NCBI GenBank assembly: GCA_029882915.1
Contig: JAOUJZ010000001.1
Span: 62,001 to 126,000 of the forward strand
DNA: 64,000 nt
DNA from: Gammaproteobacteria bacterium
Lineage (GTDB): Bacteria; Pseudomonadota; Gammaproteobacteria; Nitrosococcales; Methylophagaceae
Direction of reading: 5' to 3'
Below are positions 42,556 to 52,239 of this stretch, piece after piece (the first letter of the stretch is position 1; the number at the start of each line of letters is the position of its first letter). The position numbers and the translations under genes were made by a program. The notes under the pieces were generated by a model. The model worked only from the letters and a program-made list of their open reading frames with translations, made no database searches and had not been told where the DNA came from.

Positions 42556-45500
42556 TTAATCGTTATATTTCATTTTAACAGTATCGACCATCGGTAATGT
42601 AGCCAGATCAGACATTAATGTGTCTGTCGGAGTTACTTTCCAATCCTCACCTAAATAAAGTCGTGTGCGGGCATTTTGATTTCTATAATCTACTTCTAAA
42701 GGCGTTAATCCTTCTCGAAATGGACCTAATGTATTTTGCAATGTTTCTATCCAGTCATGGCTACCCGTTTTATTATCAACACTCACAACTAGTGCTTTGC
42801 CACACATTTCACGTGCTCTGGCCATGTCGTACACTGTTTCTGCTGTCGCAGCCAAACCCCCAGTGAAATTATCCTGTCCAATCTTACCCTGAATCACCAC
42901 CAGCTTATCGGGTTGAATCAAGGTTTGATACTGCTCGTACACTTCTGCAAAGACTCGTACTTCCAGCCGGGCTGTTTGATCATCCAAAGTAATAAATGCC
43001 ATTCTTCCACCGTTTTTACCTTTCATGGTACGAATTGCTACAATTAATCCTGCTGTAATCACAGGAATTTCATTTCGCTGGTACCCTTTTGATTCAGGCG
43101 CATCCAGTTCATTGATTTTTTTTGGAATAAATTTCGCTAATTCAGCCGCATATCGATCAATAGGATGTCCGCTCAAATACAATCCCAAGGTTTCTTTTTC
43201 AGCAATCAACAGTTGTTCTTCAGACCAGAGAGGGGCTTCGACTAATGGCTCTTCTACATGTTCCTGTTCATCAACTGTCATCAAGCCAAACATGTCATTT
43301 TGACCGCTGTCATGATTCTCACGATGTTGTTCTGCAATTTGTAGTGCCTTGCTTAAACTAGCTTCAAGGCTTGCACGATGTCCGCCTAATGAATCTAAGG
43401 CACCGGATTTGACTAATGAGTCCATGACCCGGCGATTGATCTTTTTCATATCAACACGCTGACAGAAATCATACAAACTGGTGAATGGTTTCCCTCGTTC
43501 ACGTTCAGCGACAATGCCAGCTAATGCGGCTTCACCCACCCCTTTGATTGCACCCATGCCATAACGAATGCTTTTTTCATCAGCAACGGTAAACTGGATC
43601 TTGCTGTGATTCACATCCGGTGGCAAGACAGTCAGCTTCATATCCCGACAATCATCAATCAAACCCACTATCTTATCGGTATTATCCATATCAGCTGATA
43701 ATACTGCAGCCATGAATGCAGATGGATAGTGCGCCTTTAACCATGCCGTTTGATAGGCAACCAATGCGTACGCTGCCGAGTGAGATTTGTTAAATCCGTA
43801 CTCAGCAAACTTTTCCATCAAATCAAAAATGGGGCCCGCTGTCTTTTCATCAATATTACGACCTTGAGCACCTTGCAAAAACAGTTGTCGTTGCTGAGCC
43901 ATTTCTTCCGCTTTTTTCTTACCCATAGCTCGGCGTAACATATCCGCGCCACCGAGACTATAACCCGCCAGCACCTGGGCAATCTGCATCACCTGTTCCT
44001 GATAAACGATAACCCCATAGGTAGGTTTCAATACCGGCTCAAGATCGGGATGAGGATAATCCACTCTGGCACGACCATGTTTACGATTAACAAAGTCATC
44101 AACCATGCCCGACTGCAATGGTCCCGGCCTAAACAAAGCCACCAAAGCCACAATATCTTCAAAGGTATCGGGTTGTAGGCGTTTAATCAGTTCTTTCATT
44201 CCGCGTGATTCAAGCTGGAAAATCGCTGTGGTTTCACAACGCTTGAGTAAGGCATAAGTAGCATCATCATCTAATGGTAAATTGATGATATCGATTTTGG
44301 CGGCTTCGTCTTCTGGCAACATGGCTTTAACATTTTTCACCGCCCAATCAATAACGGTCAGTGTTTTCAGACCCAAAAAGTCAAACTTAACCAGACCGAC
44401 ACTTTCAACATCATCTTTATCATATTGTGATACCAGACCAGCACCATTCTGTTCACAATAGATCGGGGTATATTCTGTTAATGCTTTTGGAGCAATGACC
44501 ACCCCACCTGCATGTTTACCAACATTACGCGTCAGTCCTTCCAACTGTAGGGCCAGATCAATCAGCGTTTTGACATCTTCCTCTTTGTCGTAACGTTCTT
44601 TCAACAAAGGTTCCTGTTCCATAGCCTTGGTCAAGGTCATTTTAAGTTCAAATGGCACCAACTTGGCCAAACCATCAACTAAACCATAGGGATAGCCTAA
44701 AACACGCCCTACGTCACGCAATACCGCTTTAGCAGCCATGGTGCCATAGGTAATGATCTGCGATACATGATCACGGCCATAATGTTGTGACACATATTCA
44801 ATAACCCTGTCTCGGCCTTCCATACAAAAGTCGATATCAAAGTCAGGTAACGATACCCGCTCAGGGTTCAAAAAGCGTTCAAACAGCAGGTCATACTGCA
44901 ATGGATCAATATCGGTAATTTTTAGTGCGTACGCAACTAGGGATCCGGCACCCGATCCCCGGCCAGGTCCAACTGGAATCTGATTGTTTTTAGACCACTG
45001 GATAAAATCGGCAACGATTAAAAAATAACCCGGAAAACCCATCTCATTGATAACGTCCAATTCAACCTGTAATCGATCTTCATACGTTGAACGATTTTGC
45101 TCACGGCTCTCTGAATCAGGAAACAAAACGGGTAACCGTTCTTCCAAACCTTTATAGGATTCCTGAGTGAAGAATTCAGCAATAGTCATCCCTTCTGGCA
45201 CAGGGAAATCAGGTAGAAAATGCTCTCCCAGTGTCAATTCAACATTACACCGCTTAGCAATTTCTATGGTATTTTCAATCGCTTCCGGTATATCACTGAA
45301 CAACGCCACCATTTCAGCCGGTGTTTTGAGGTATTGTTGTTCTGAATAATGCCTGACTCGGCGTGGGTCATCGAGCAATCGTCCTTCATTAATACATACT
45401 TTTGCTTCATGTGCTTCAAACTGATCTGGGGTAAGAAAACGGACATCATTGGTCGCCACGACTGGCAAATCATGTCTAACAGCTAAATCAAGTGCGGCAT

Positions 45501-46044
45501 TGATGTAGCGCTCTTCATCACCTCGTCCAGTGCGAATCAACTCCAGATAGAATCTATCTGGAAACAATGCTTGCCAATGAGCGACAATGGCTTCTGTTTC
45601 TTCAGTCAGATTATTCAGTAACGATCGCCCAAGAATCCCTTCACGACCACCAGCCAGACAAATTAACCCATCAGTTTGACCCTCCAGCCACTCCAGATCC
45701 AGCATCGGTACACCAAGGTGCTGACCTTCAATATAGGCTCGTGATAACAATCGCGACAAATTATGATAACCCGTCATATCCTGACAAAGCACAACAAAAC
45801 GACTGCTCTTTTTGGAATCATCAGGGTCGCGTAATCGCAAATCAGCGGCAAGTATGGGTTTAACGCCTGCTTGTTGCGCAGCTGTGTATACCTTCACTGC
45901 AGCAAACAAATTATGCTGATCGGTCACTGCAACCGCTGGCATTCCAGCCTCAGCTACTGATTTTATCAACGGTTTAATTCGAACTAAGCCGTCCACCAAT
46001 GAATAATCGGTGTGAAGGTGTAAATGAATAAACTGATCAGACAT
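42556..46044 (-). CDS. dnaE: DNA polymerase III alpha subunit
   Basis: DnaE is the replicative polymerase. The 1162-aa protein has an N-terminal PHP domain (FIHLHLHTDYSLVDGLVRI), the C-family polymerase core (GPGRGSGAGSLVAYALKITDIDPLQYDLLFERFLNPERVSLPDFDIDFC containing catalytic aspartates), a helix-hairpin-helix region, and a C-terminal OB fold (about residues 990-1065) ending with the tau-binding region. Length is close to 1160 aa of E. coli DnaE. It sits upstream of the accA-tilS-pyrG run with two motor ATPase genes in between. Confidence 0.98.
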   Translation of the reverse strand: MSDQFIHLHLHTDYSLVDGLVRIKPLIKSVAEAGMPAVAVTDQHNLFAAVKVYTAAQQAGVKPILAADLRLRDPDDSKKSSRFVVLCQDMTGYHNLSRLLSRAYIEGQHLGVPMLDLEWLEGQTDGLICLAGGREGILGRSLLNNLTEETEAIVAHWQALFPDRFYLELIRTGRGDEERYINAALDLAVRHDLPVVATNDVRFLTPDQFEAHEAKVCINEGRLLDDPRRVRHYSEQQYLKTPAEMVALFSDIPEAIENTIEIAKRCNVELTLGEHFLPDFPVPEGMTIAEFFTQESYKGLEERLPVLFPDSESREQNRSTYEDRLQVELDVINEMGFPGYFLIVADFIQWSKNNQIPVGPGRGSGAGSLVAYALKITDIDPLQYDLLFERFLNPERVSLPDFDIDFCMEGRDRVIEYVSQHYGRDHVSQIITYGTMAAKAVLRDVGRVLGYPYGLVDGLAKLVPFELKMTLTKAMEQEPLLKERYDKEEDVKTLIDLALQLEGLTRNVGKHAGGVVIAPKALTEYTPIYCEQNGAGLVSQYDKDDVESVGLVKFDFLGLKTLTVIDWAVKNVKAMLPEDEAAKIDIINLPLDDDATYALLKRCETTAIFQLESRGMKELIKRLQPDTFEDIVALVALFRPGPLQSGMVDDFVNRKHGRARVDYPHPDLEPVLKPTYGVIVYQEQVMQIAQVLAGYSLGGADMLRRAMGKKKAEEMAQQRQLFLQGAQGRNIDEKTAGPIFDLMEKFAEYGFNKSHSAAYALVAYQTAWLKAHYPSAFMAAVLSADMDNTDKIVGLIDDCRDMKLTVLPPDVNHSKIQFTVADEKSIRYGMGAIKGVGEAALAGIVAERERGKPFTSLYDFCQRVDMKKINRRVMDSLVKSGALDSLGGHRASLEASLSKALQIAEQHRENHDSGQNDMFGLMTVDEQEHVEEPLVEAPLWSEEQLLIAEKETLGLYLSGHPIDRYAAELAKFIPKKINELDAPESKGYQRNEIPVITAGLIVAIRTMKGKNGGRMAFITLDDQTARLEVRVFAEVYEQYQTLIQPDKLVVIQGKIGQDNFTGGLAATAETVYDMARAREMCGKALVVSVDNKTGSHDWIETLQNTLGPFREGLTPLEVDYRNQNARTRLYLGEDWKVTPTDTLMSDLATLPMVDTVKMKYND

Positions 46045-46093
46045 ATAAGGCGTATTAGCTCAAAATGTGTACAAAAATCATCACGATTTTCAT

Positions 46094-47860
46094 TTAAGGG
46101 AAACGAACGGGATCAGGTTTCACACCACGACCCAACGTGGCATCGACAATAGATTCTGCCTCTTTTTTCCCCATGGCCAGTGCTTGTGCTTCTGACATGG
46201 CAGGTTTAAAGCCTGTTGGTGGTGCACCTGCATCCACGTGTTGTCGCAAATATAAAGTCTGCGTTGGATAAGCAAACTCAACATCGAGCTGTTTTGCCAA
46301 CCGTAAAATATCAAGCAGAAAACGATGACGCTCACGCAGTTCAGTATTCCAGTCCGGTGTTTCCCAGAACACATAAACTAAAATATCCAGAGAAGCAGCA
46401 CCATACTCATTGAAATACACTTGGTAATAATCTTTCCGCATATATGGATGTAGCTGGATCAATGCCCTTACACCTTCGCAAAATGCCTCAATCTTTTCAG
46501 GTGATGTGTCGTAGGTCAGGGCAAGCATCGTTTTCATTCGGCGATAACGACGCGCGCCCATATTATCAATCTTGGTGTTGGTAAGAACAGAATTTGGCAG
46601 GGTTACCAATGAGTTATAAAAGGTTCTGATTCTGGTACTTCTAAAGCCGACTTCTTCTACCGACCCTTCTACATTGTCGATAATCACCCAATCACCAATA
46701 TGAAAAGGACGATCCAGCAAAACCGTTAATGATCCAAAGAAATTACCAAGCAAGTCTTTGGCTGCCAAAGCAAACGCCAAACCACCAAGCCCCAAACCTG
46801 CCAACAGGCTTGTGACGTTGATATTCAGATTATCTGCAGCAAACACTACCCCAATTACCACAACAAAGACTTTTAAACTTTTGGTGATCATCGGTACCAG
46901 CAAATCATCAAACTTATTATCTGTCGTCAGTGCCTGCCTTGTTAAAAATGCATCAAAAATAGCGACAAAACGAAAAGCACTCCAGATACCAGACAGGCTC
47001 ACTAACAACTTCACTGCTACCAACAAAACCACTAATGCGGTATCCGGCAGCCCAAGAAGACCTAAGCCTGCCCACCAAATCAGTGCCATCGCCATTAGCC
47101 CTAATGGTCTGAGCACCGTATTATCAAGATCTTTAAAAGCGGGATGCTGCTGTTTCCACCTTATGACATTTTTTGACAGTATCCAGGCTACAATCTTATC
47201 CGCTATCGACCCAATCACAATGATTAAAAACATCCCTAACCATTGCCAATATTCCAGCAAAATGCCACCTTTAAACGTCTCTGGTAACCATGAACGAAAT
47301 TTAATGTGGAACGGTAATGCCATCTGCGGATCTTTAGAACCGAATTTTGCTGGTTTTTCCAGTAAACCTTCTAGAACACTAGGTAATACAGCGACTGTTT
47401 GTTTGCTGAATAGCCAACGCCCATCATCCAGTTTTGTAATTTCAACCTTTCCCTGTGAGTATTTTCCAAAAATATAGCTGTTATCCTTTGGCTCTCGAGG
47501 TATTGAGCTGTACACCACTTTTTTACTACGCTCAATGACAGACGATAAAGTACGAGCAAGCTCACGACCTCGACTTTCACGTATCAACTCGCTGATATCA
47601 GACAAATCTAATGTTGAAGTCGCCAGATCTATTTGTTCTTTTTGTCCCTCTGATACCGCCTGCATTGCCGTAATAAAGGTTCGCATCGTCTCACGAGGAT
47701 TACTCAATGATTCAGGTACTTCTACTTGCTGCCCTATCTCAGTATCGGCAATCACAGCATTTTCAGCATTGACCTCTGTAATAACTGGGGCTGCATGAAT
47801 AGCAGTACCACAAAACAGTAGGCTAAAAACTAACAGCCACATAGTCATCATCATTTTCAT
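46094..47860 (-). CDS. MscS-family mechanosensitive ion channel
   Basis: A 588-aa precursor with a signal peptide (MWLLVFSLLFCGTAIHA), a periplasmic helical region (about residues 20-190), several membrane helices, and the MscS pore and beta domain (SLLAGLGLGGLAFALAAKDLLGNFFGSLTVLLDRPFHIGDWVIIDNVEGSVEEVGFRSTRIRTF...TLPNSVLTN). The pore-lining Gly/Ala-rich helix is clear. It would release solutes on hypo-osmotic shock. It is longer than E. coli MscS (286 aa) and nearer the YbdG/YnaI size class. It overlaps nagZ by 4 bp. Confidence 0.93.
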   Translation of the reverse strand: MKMMMTMWLLVFSLLFCGTAIHAAPVITEVNAENAVIADTEIGQQVEVPESLSNPRETMRTFITAMQAVSEGQKEQIDLATSTLDLSDISELIRESRGRELARTLSSVIERSKKVVYSSIPREPKDNSYIFGKYSQGKVEITKLDDGRWLFSKQTVAVLPSVLEGLLEKPAKFGSKDPQMALPFHIKFRSWLPETFKGGILLEYWQWLGMFLIIVIGSIADKIVAWILSKNVIRWKQQHPAFKDLDNTVLRPLGLMAMALIWWAGLGLLGLPDTALVVLLVAVKLLVSLSGIWSAFRFVAIFDAFLTRQALTTDNKFDDLLVPMITKSLKVFVVVIGVVFAADNLNINVTSLLAGLGLGGLAFALAAKDLLGNFFGSLTVLLDRPFHIGDWVIIDNVEGSVEEVGFRSTRIRTFYNSLVTLPNSVLTNTKIDNMGARRYRRMKTMLALTYDTSPEKIEAFCEGVRALIQLHPYMRKDYYQVYFNEYGAASLDILVYVFWETPDWNTELRERHRFLLDILRLAKQLDVEFAYPTQTLYLRQHVDAGAPPTGFKPAMSEAQALAMGKKEAESIVDATLGRGVKPDPVRFP

Positions 47861-48906
47861 GCTAAATCTAACTCCAACTCTGGATCTGGGGCGTAACTCA
47901 ACACCGTTTTAGCAGCATCCTTCCATTCCTGACTAGCCAACAACTCATCGCGGTTTAAACCATGGCGACCATGTAGACGAATAAGGCGCATATTTCTAAC
48001 CGGATCATCTTTAATTTTCAAGCCATCAATTACCTGAACTACGCTTTCAGGGTTATTGCATAGCAATACCATATCGCAACCGGCAGATAAGGCCGCTTCC
48101 GCGCGAGCGAGACTATCACCTATCATTGCCGCACCTTCCATACTAAGATCATCACTTAATACTGCGCCCTGAAATCCCAATCTGTCACGAAGAATTTCCT
48201 TAATCCAGAAAGGTGAAAATCCTGCTGGCAAATCGTCACTTTGCTCATAAACAATATGTGCCGGCATAATGCCCGCTAGCTCTGAATGGCATAAACGTCT
48301 AAATGGCAACATATCAGCCTGCAGCATGTCTTCAAAATGACGCGAATCAACTGGTAAATCCAGATGCGAATCCACTTCAACAGCACCATGTCCAGGAAAG
48401 TGTTTGCCAACTGCTGGCATCCACGCACGTTTCATTCCCTGTATATAGGCTCCAGCCATAGCAGATACGGCTTCAGGATCACGATGGAAGGCGCGGTCAC
48501 CAATCACTTCACTGACACCATAGTCCAGATCTAACACCGGTGCATAACTGAAATCAACGCCAACAGATCGTAATTCTGCAGCCATTAACCAACCGGTTAT
48601 CTCAGCTCGCTCCAATGTTTGCTTAGGATGCTGCATGTAGTGTTTACCCAACGCACCCACTGGAGGTAATCGAGTAAAGCCTTTTCTAAAGCGTTGTACA
48701 CGACCACCTTCATGGTCGACAGAAATCAAAAGATGAGGATCACGTAATGCTCGGATATTTTCTGTCAGTGCAGAAATTTGTTCGGGAGATTGATAGTTAC
48801 GGCTAAATAAGATGACACCACCAACCAGCGGGTGCCGCAATATGTCACGTTCCTGTTCGCTCAGCTCCAAACCAACAAGATCGACCATTAACGGGCCTAA
48901 TGTCAT
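47857..48906 (-). CDS. nagZ: Beta-N-acetylhexosaminidase NagZ
   Basis: NagZ is the cytoplasmic GH3 glycosidase that removes GlcNAc from anhydro-muropeptides in peptidoglycan recycling. The 349-aa protein shows GVILFSRNYQSPEQI, LISVDHEGGRVQRF and the flexible catalytic loop KHFPGHGAVEVDSHLDLP with its Asp/His dyad, then LSDDLSMEGA containing the nucleophile. It precedes the MscS-family gene and follows an L,D-transpeptidase-like gene. Confidence 0.96.
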   Translation of the reverse strand: MTLGPLMVDLVGLELSEQERDILRHPLVGGVILFSRNYQSPEQISALTENIRALRDPHLLISVDHEGGRVQRFRKGFTRLPPVGALGKHYMQHPKQTLERAEITGWLMAAELRSVGVDFSYAPVLDLDYGVSEVIGDRAFHRDPEAVSAMAGAYIQGMKRAWMPAVGKHFPGHGAVEVDSHLDLPVDSRHFEDMLQADMLPFRRLCHSELAGIMPAHIVYEQSDDLPAGFSPFWIKEILRDRLGFQGAVLSDDLSMEGAAMIGDSLARAEAALSAGCDMVLLCNNPESVVQVIDGLKIKDDPVRNMRLIRLHGRHGLNRDELLASQEWKDAAKTVLSYAPDPELELDLA

Positions 48907-48932
48907 ACATGCACCTCAAAAAAATCACTACT

Positions 48933-49424
48933 TTACTCATGGATCAACACCTTGGTTCCAGCTTTCACTAACTCAAACAAAGCAAGAAGATCCTTGTTTC
49001 TCATTCGGATACAACCATGTGATAGCGGCTCACCCATAGGCAAACTATCAGGACAACCATGAATGTATATATAGCGTTGCATTGTATCAACATTTTCCAA
49101 ACGATTTCTGCCAAGTTCAAGACCACTTAGCCATAAAATCCGGGTTAATATCCAGTCACGTTCAGGAAACTGTTGCCCTAACTCATCTGTATAAATTTTA
49201 CCGGTAGGACGTCTGCCCACAAAAATGGTGTTTTCAGGTTGCCCGGCACCAATACACGCTCGAATTTGATGCAATCCTCTTGGCGTACACCCACTGTCTT
49301 TTTGCTCACCGACACCATTCAATGCTGTGGATACCTGTGCTTCAAATACAAGTTCATTGTCTTCAATTAATTGGCAGTGCTGTTCAGTAATTGAGATATT
49401 GAGCATTAACATCACAGTCTTCAT
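48933..49424 (-). CDS. L,D-transpeptidase-like YkuD protein without signal peptide
   Basis: The 163-aa protein carries the YkuD catalytic pattern YIHGCPDSLPMGEPLSHGCIRM, with the active cysteine in SHGC. The fold fills the whole protein (LNISITEQHCQLIEDNELVFEAQVSTAL onwards). No signal peptide or membrane helix is visible, so unlike cross-linking L,D-transpeptidases it may stay in the cytoplasm unless it is exported another way. It lies 26 bp upstream of nagZ in the same direction, which links it to peptidoglycan recycling. Alternative starts at the nearby in-frame ATG codons 49412 and 49406 would shorten it by 4-6 residues. Confidence 0.85.
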   Translation of the reverse strand: MKTVMLMLNISITEQHCQLIEDNELVFEAQVSTALNGVGEQKDSGCTPRGLHQIRACIGAGQPENTIFVGRRPTGKIYTDELGQQFPERDWILTRILWLSGLELGRNRLENVDTMQRYIYIHGCPDSLPMGEPLSHGCIRMRNKDLLALFELVKAGTKVLIHE

Positions 49425-49464
49425 TTAACGTTAAAAATTACAATAGGTTCTGTCATCTTTGGTC

Positions 49465-49659
49465 TTAATAATGCCCCATCCCGATAAACATACCGTTAAA
49501 TAGGCTGCCCAATAACATAAATAGTACTGAACCAAAAAAACTCAGAATAATAAATGCCGGAATAGCGGCAATGGATGCTTTAACCATAAAAATGACCATT
49601 GACCAAAATGGCATCTTGATATCAATAATATTTACATGGGTGGTATTGTCGTTATCCAT
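49465..49659 (-). CDS. Small membrane protein of unknown function downstream of mxaL
   Basis: A 64-aa product with a polar N-terminus (MDNDNTTHVNIIDIKM) and one long or two short hydrophobic helices (about residues 17-42 and 43-62: FWSMVIFMVKASIAAIPAFIILSFFGSVLFMLLGSLFNGMF). AAAGGGG precedes the ATG. I do not recognise the family. It lies 90 bp after mxaL in the same direction, so it may be the last gene of the mxa operon or an independent unit. Confidence 0.7.
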   Translation of the reverse strand: MDNDNTTHVNIIDIKMPFWSMVIFMVKASIAAIPAFIILSFFGSVLFMLLGSLFNGMFIGMGHY

Positions 49660-49749
49660 TATTTTCCCCTTTCTCGTTAATCCGGTTCATTAATACTATC
49701 TATAACCGATAGGGGGGAAGATTCCCTTTTAATTTAAGTCTATCAAAGT

Positions 49750-50697
49750 TCAGTCTGACACACTGCCATCACGACTACGGTTATATGGTGAATACAATAA
49801 CACCAATATAAACAAAGCAATAGCTGCAAACCACAATGACCAATCGTAACTTACATTCTGGTCACGATGCTCACTATTTTGTTCTAGTGTATTTATCAAT
49901 GATGTTGGTTTTGAAGGTGAGATAACATACTCAAAGTCCAACATCGTTGCCAACTGTTTGATATGAGACTGTTTCAGTGATGACAAATGCTCAGTTCTTG
50001 ATACTCCACCACCTAACTCCTCACTAACATCTCCTCGACTAGCGGCATAAACGTCTTGATGCAACACTTCATTTTCTTGCCAGAAACCGACATCATTGCC
50101 ATCAAGATCATGTTTGGGAATGGGTACTAATTTATCGCCACCTACCCCAACAAATACACCTGAAACCTGACCGGCCGACCCCTTATATTTAGGATAGAGT
50201 GTTTTATGTAGCGGTGGAGATTCATGGCCATCGGTAATGAACACCACACTTGGTTTTGGTTTCATTAATTTCGCCTGATCTATTGCTGTGAAAGCGGCTT
50301 TAGAGATTTCACTCGATAATGCCCATGCCATAGGGCCATTTATTTTATCGATCATTTGAGTGAGGTCATGATAACTATCACACACTTCGACCGGATTCAT
50401 TAAGATCAAACTACGTGATTCACTAAATACAGCTAAACCCACATGAGAGCCACAAGGCAGGGTTTGTAATGTTTGCCGCGTGTAGTCTTTTGCCCACGTT
50501 AATCGACTGATAGTGTCACTATCTTTCTCAACATCCACCACATCCATACTTTGAGTAATATCCAGTACAAACAGTAAATCCATCACTTTTATGGTTCGAT
50601 CTGTTCGTGGAAACCACAGTGCCGACATTATCAAAAACAATACCAACAACATAAGCAATGCCGAAGCAGTAATACGTGATTGATAGGACAATCTCAT
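49750..50697 (-). CDS. mxaL: Methanol dehydrogenase maturation protein MxaL (VWA domain)
   Basis: MxaL belongs to the set (mxaA, C, K, L, with R and S) needed in methylotrophs to make active calcium-containing methanol dehydrogenase. The 315-aa protein has two membrane helices (about residues 10-29 and 288-306) flanking a von Willebrand A domain. The MIDAS-like sequence is LLFVLDITQSMDVVD, followed by VVFITDGHESPPL, the pattern of MxaL. The VWA faces the periplasm by topology. Overlaps mxaK by 4 bp; last gene of the coupled mxaRSACKL run. Confidence 0.92.
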   Translation of the reverse strand: MRLSYQSRITASALLMLLVLFLIMSALWFPRTDRTIKVMDLLFVLDITQSMDVVDVEKDSDTISRLTWAKDYTRQTLQTLPCGSHVGLAVFSESRSLILMNPVEVCDSYHDLTQMIDKINGPMAWALSSEISKAAFTAIDQAKLMKPKPSVVFITDGHESPPLHKTLYPKYKGSAGQVSGVFVGVGGDKLVPIPKHDLDGNDVGFWQENEVLHQDVYAASRGDVSEELGGGVSRTEHLSSLKQSHIKQLATMLDFEYVISPSKPTSLINTLEQNSEHRDQNVSYDWSLWFAAIALFILVLLYSPYNRSRDGSVSD

Positions 50698-51230
50698 GGT
50701 AAATCGACTCTGAAACCGACGGTTTTAATTTTTCTGCTAAATGTTTTTTTCTTGTCAGAAAGCTTAGCATCAGCAGGTTGTTCTGGCGCCATGAGTAATG
50801 CGAGCTCCAGATTAAAACGCACATCCCATAATGATGAGTCTAGTAGTAATGCCGAACGGTAATCTTGTTTTGCAAGTTCTATTAAAGAAGATCGTTTAGC
50901 ATTATCCTTAGCCAACGCCTGTGCTTCACGCAAATGAAGATTACCTCTATTGAAATAGGCGGTCGCTTGTAGCCTGAGATCATCAGTTGTAACCAGCTTA
51001 GTCAAACGATCTAATGCCAGCAACGATTTGCCCAACTCCGCTTCATTATAAGCTTGTGCAAATTGCGCCATAGCGTGTTCTGGCACCTGCTCATACTCGC
51101 TTACATTACTTATAAAATGATTAATTTTATTATCCTGCCACAATGCTAATCCTACACGACCTGCCGCCACTAAACTTACTATCGCAATAACAACTAATAA
51201 CCAATGCGCCAGACGTAATACTTTATTCAT
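50694..51230 (-). CDS. mxaK: Methanol dehydrogenase maturation protein MxaK
   Basis: The 178-aa protein has one N-terminal membrane helix (LAHWLLVVIAIVSLVAAGRVGLALW) and a periplasmic helical domain with TPR-like features (AYFNRGNLHLREAQALA, DYRSALLLDSSLWDVRFNLELAL). Position between mxaC and mxaL and this architecture fit MxaK. Its role with MxaL, MxaA and MxaC in calcium insertion is known from mutants in Methylobacterium; the detailed mechanism is unclear. Start overlaps mxaC by 8 bp. Confidence 0.9.
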   Translation of the reverse strand: MNKVLRLAHWLLVVIAIVSLVAAGRVGLALWQDNKINHFISNVSEYEQVPEHAMAQFAQAYNEAELGKSLLALDRLTKLVTTDDLRLQATAYFNRGNLHLREAQALAKDNAKRSSLIELAKQDYRSALLLDSSLWDVRFNLELALLMAPEQPADAKLSDKKKTFSRKIKTVGFRVDLP

Positions 51231-52239
51231 GTGCTTTTCTCACTCCCCATGCCGTATAGAACTGTGCCATCACTAATAACAGCATGGCTAACAATGCCCC
51301 CCAAAAGAAAGGTATCATTTTTTGCTCGCGCGGCAATGTTTGTTCCACAATTAAGGTTTGGTATTCTTGTTTGTCTATTTCATCTATCGCCTCTGAAAAG
51401 CTCTTTAGTGATTCAATTTCAAAAGCGCGATATGGTATTTCTAGTGATTTAAAAAACCTATGTAGCTTCCTTTCTGGTGTGGTCGTCCATCGCTGATTAT
51501 CATTTGCGGATTCTTCCAATGTCATGCCTGTCACAGAACGCATATACAACCAGTACAGTGACAAGTTTTCGCGTTTATACAAGGCTGTGATTTGTCTTTT
51601 AGCTTCTTCATCAAATTCTTGACCGCCATCGGACACTAACAACACAATGCGTGAGCCGCGATAAGTTTGCCCTTCGTACATCTCAGCCGCTTTAATTAAT
51701 GCATTGGCAATATTAGTTTCGGACAACCCCTTACCTAAAGCGCTGGCATTAATCGTCGCATTTATAGTCGCTTTGTTATATGTCAAAGGCAGCAAATCAA
51801 GTGCCTGATCGCTAAATAATACAAAGCCAAAACGATCATCTGGACGTTTATTAACAAACTCGAGTAAATATTTTTTAGCCACCCGCCTTTTACTATCGCT
51901 TTTGCCTACACTACGCATCAGTAATTGCCCTTTAATAGCAAAGGCATCATCCATGCTACGGCTACGATCGACTAACACGATAACTTCTGCACCTGAACCA
52001 ACTCGCTCAATTTTTTTCTCTGGAATATAAGGCTCTGCCAGTGACAAGATCAAACATGACAACACCAGTGAAGCTAATACTTTAAGCGTACTTCCTATCA
52101 CATTAGATAACGGGTCAATCGGTACAAAATGACTCCATGCCACGATCTTGTCTTGATTATGGGTAAACCAAGGTAACAAAATTAAAGGCAGTAGTAACAG
52201 CATCATAGGTGATGCCCATTGTAGCCCCAACAATGTCAT
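51223..52239 (-). CDS. mxaC: Methanol dehydrogenase maturation protein MxaC (VWA domain)
   Basis: The 338-aa protein has N-terminal membrane helices (about residues 10-25 and 48-68), a VWA domain with MIDAS motif VIVLVDRSRSMDDAF (about 87-101) and IVLLVSDGGQEFD, and a C-terminal membrane helix (about 308-330). This BatA-like layout between mxaA and mxaK identifies MxaC. Two VWA proteins (MxaC, MxaL) beside a MoxR ATPase suggest a MoxR-VWA chaperone system that assembles a metal-binding enzyme. Overlaps mxaA by 4 bp. Confidence 0.92.
   Translation of the reverse strand: MTLLGLQWASPMMLLLLPLILLPWFTHNQDKIVAWSHFVPIDPLSNVIGSTLKVLASLVLSCLILSLAEPYIPEKKIERVGSGAEVIVLVDRSRSMDDAFAIKGQLLMRSVGKSDSKRRVAKKYLLEFVNKRPDDRFGFVLFSDQALDLLPLTYNKATINATINASALGKGLSETNIANALIKAAEMYEGQTYRGSRIVLLVSDGGQEFDEEAKRQITALYKRENLSLYWLYMRSVTGMTLEESANDNQRWTTTPERKLHRFFKSLEIPYRAFEIESLKSFSEAIDEIDKQEYQTLIVEQTLPREQKMIPFFWGALLAMLLLVMAQFYTAWGVRKAHE

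Noticed and set aside
46758..47477. A 239-codon open frame antisense to the MscS-family gene
   Set aside because: The minus-strand frame encodes a clear MscS domain; the antisense product is low-complexity and serine/proline-rich without a recognisable fold.
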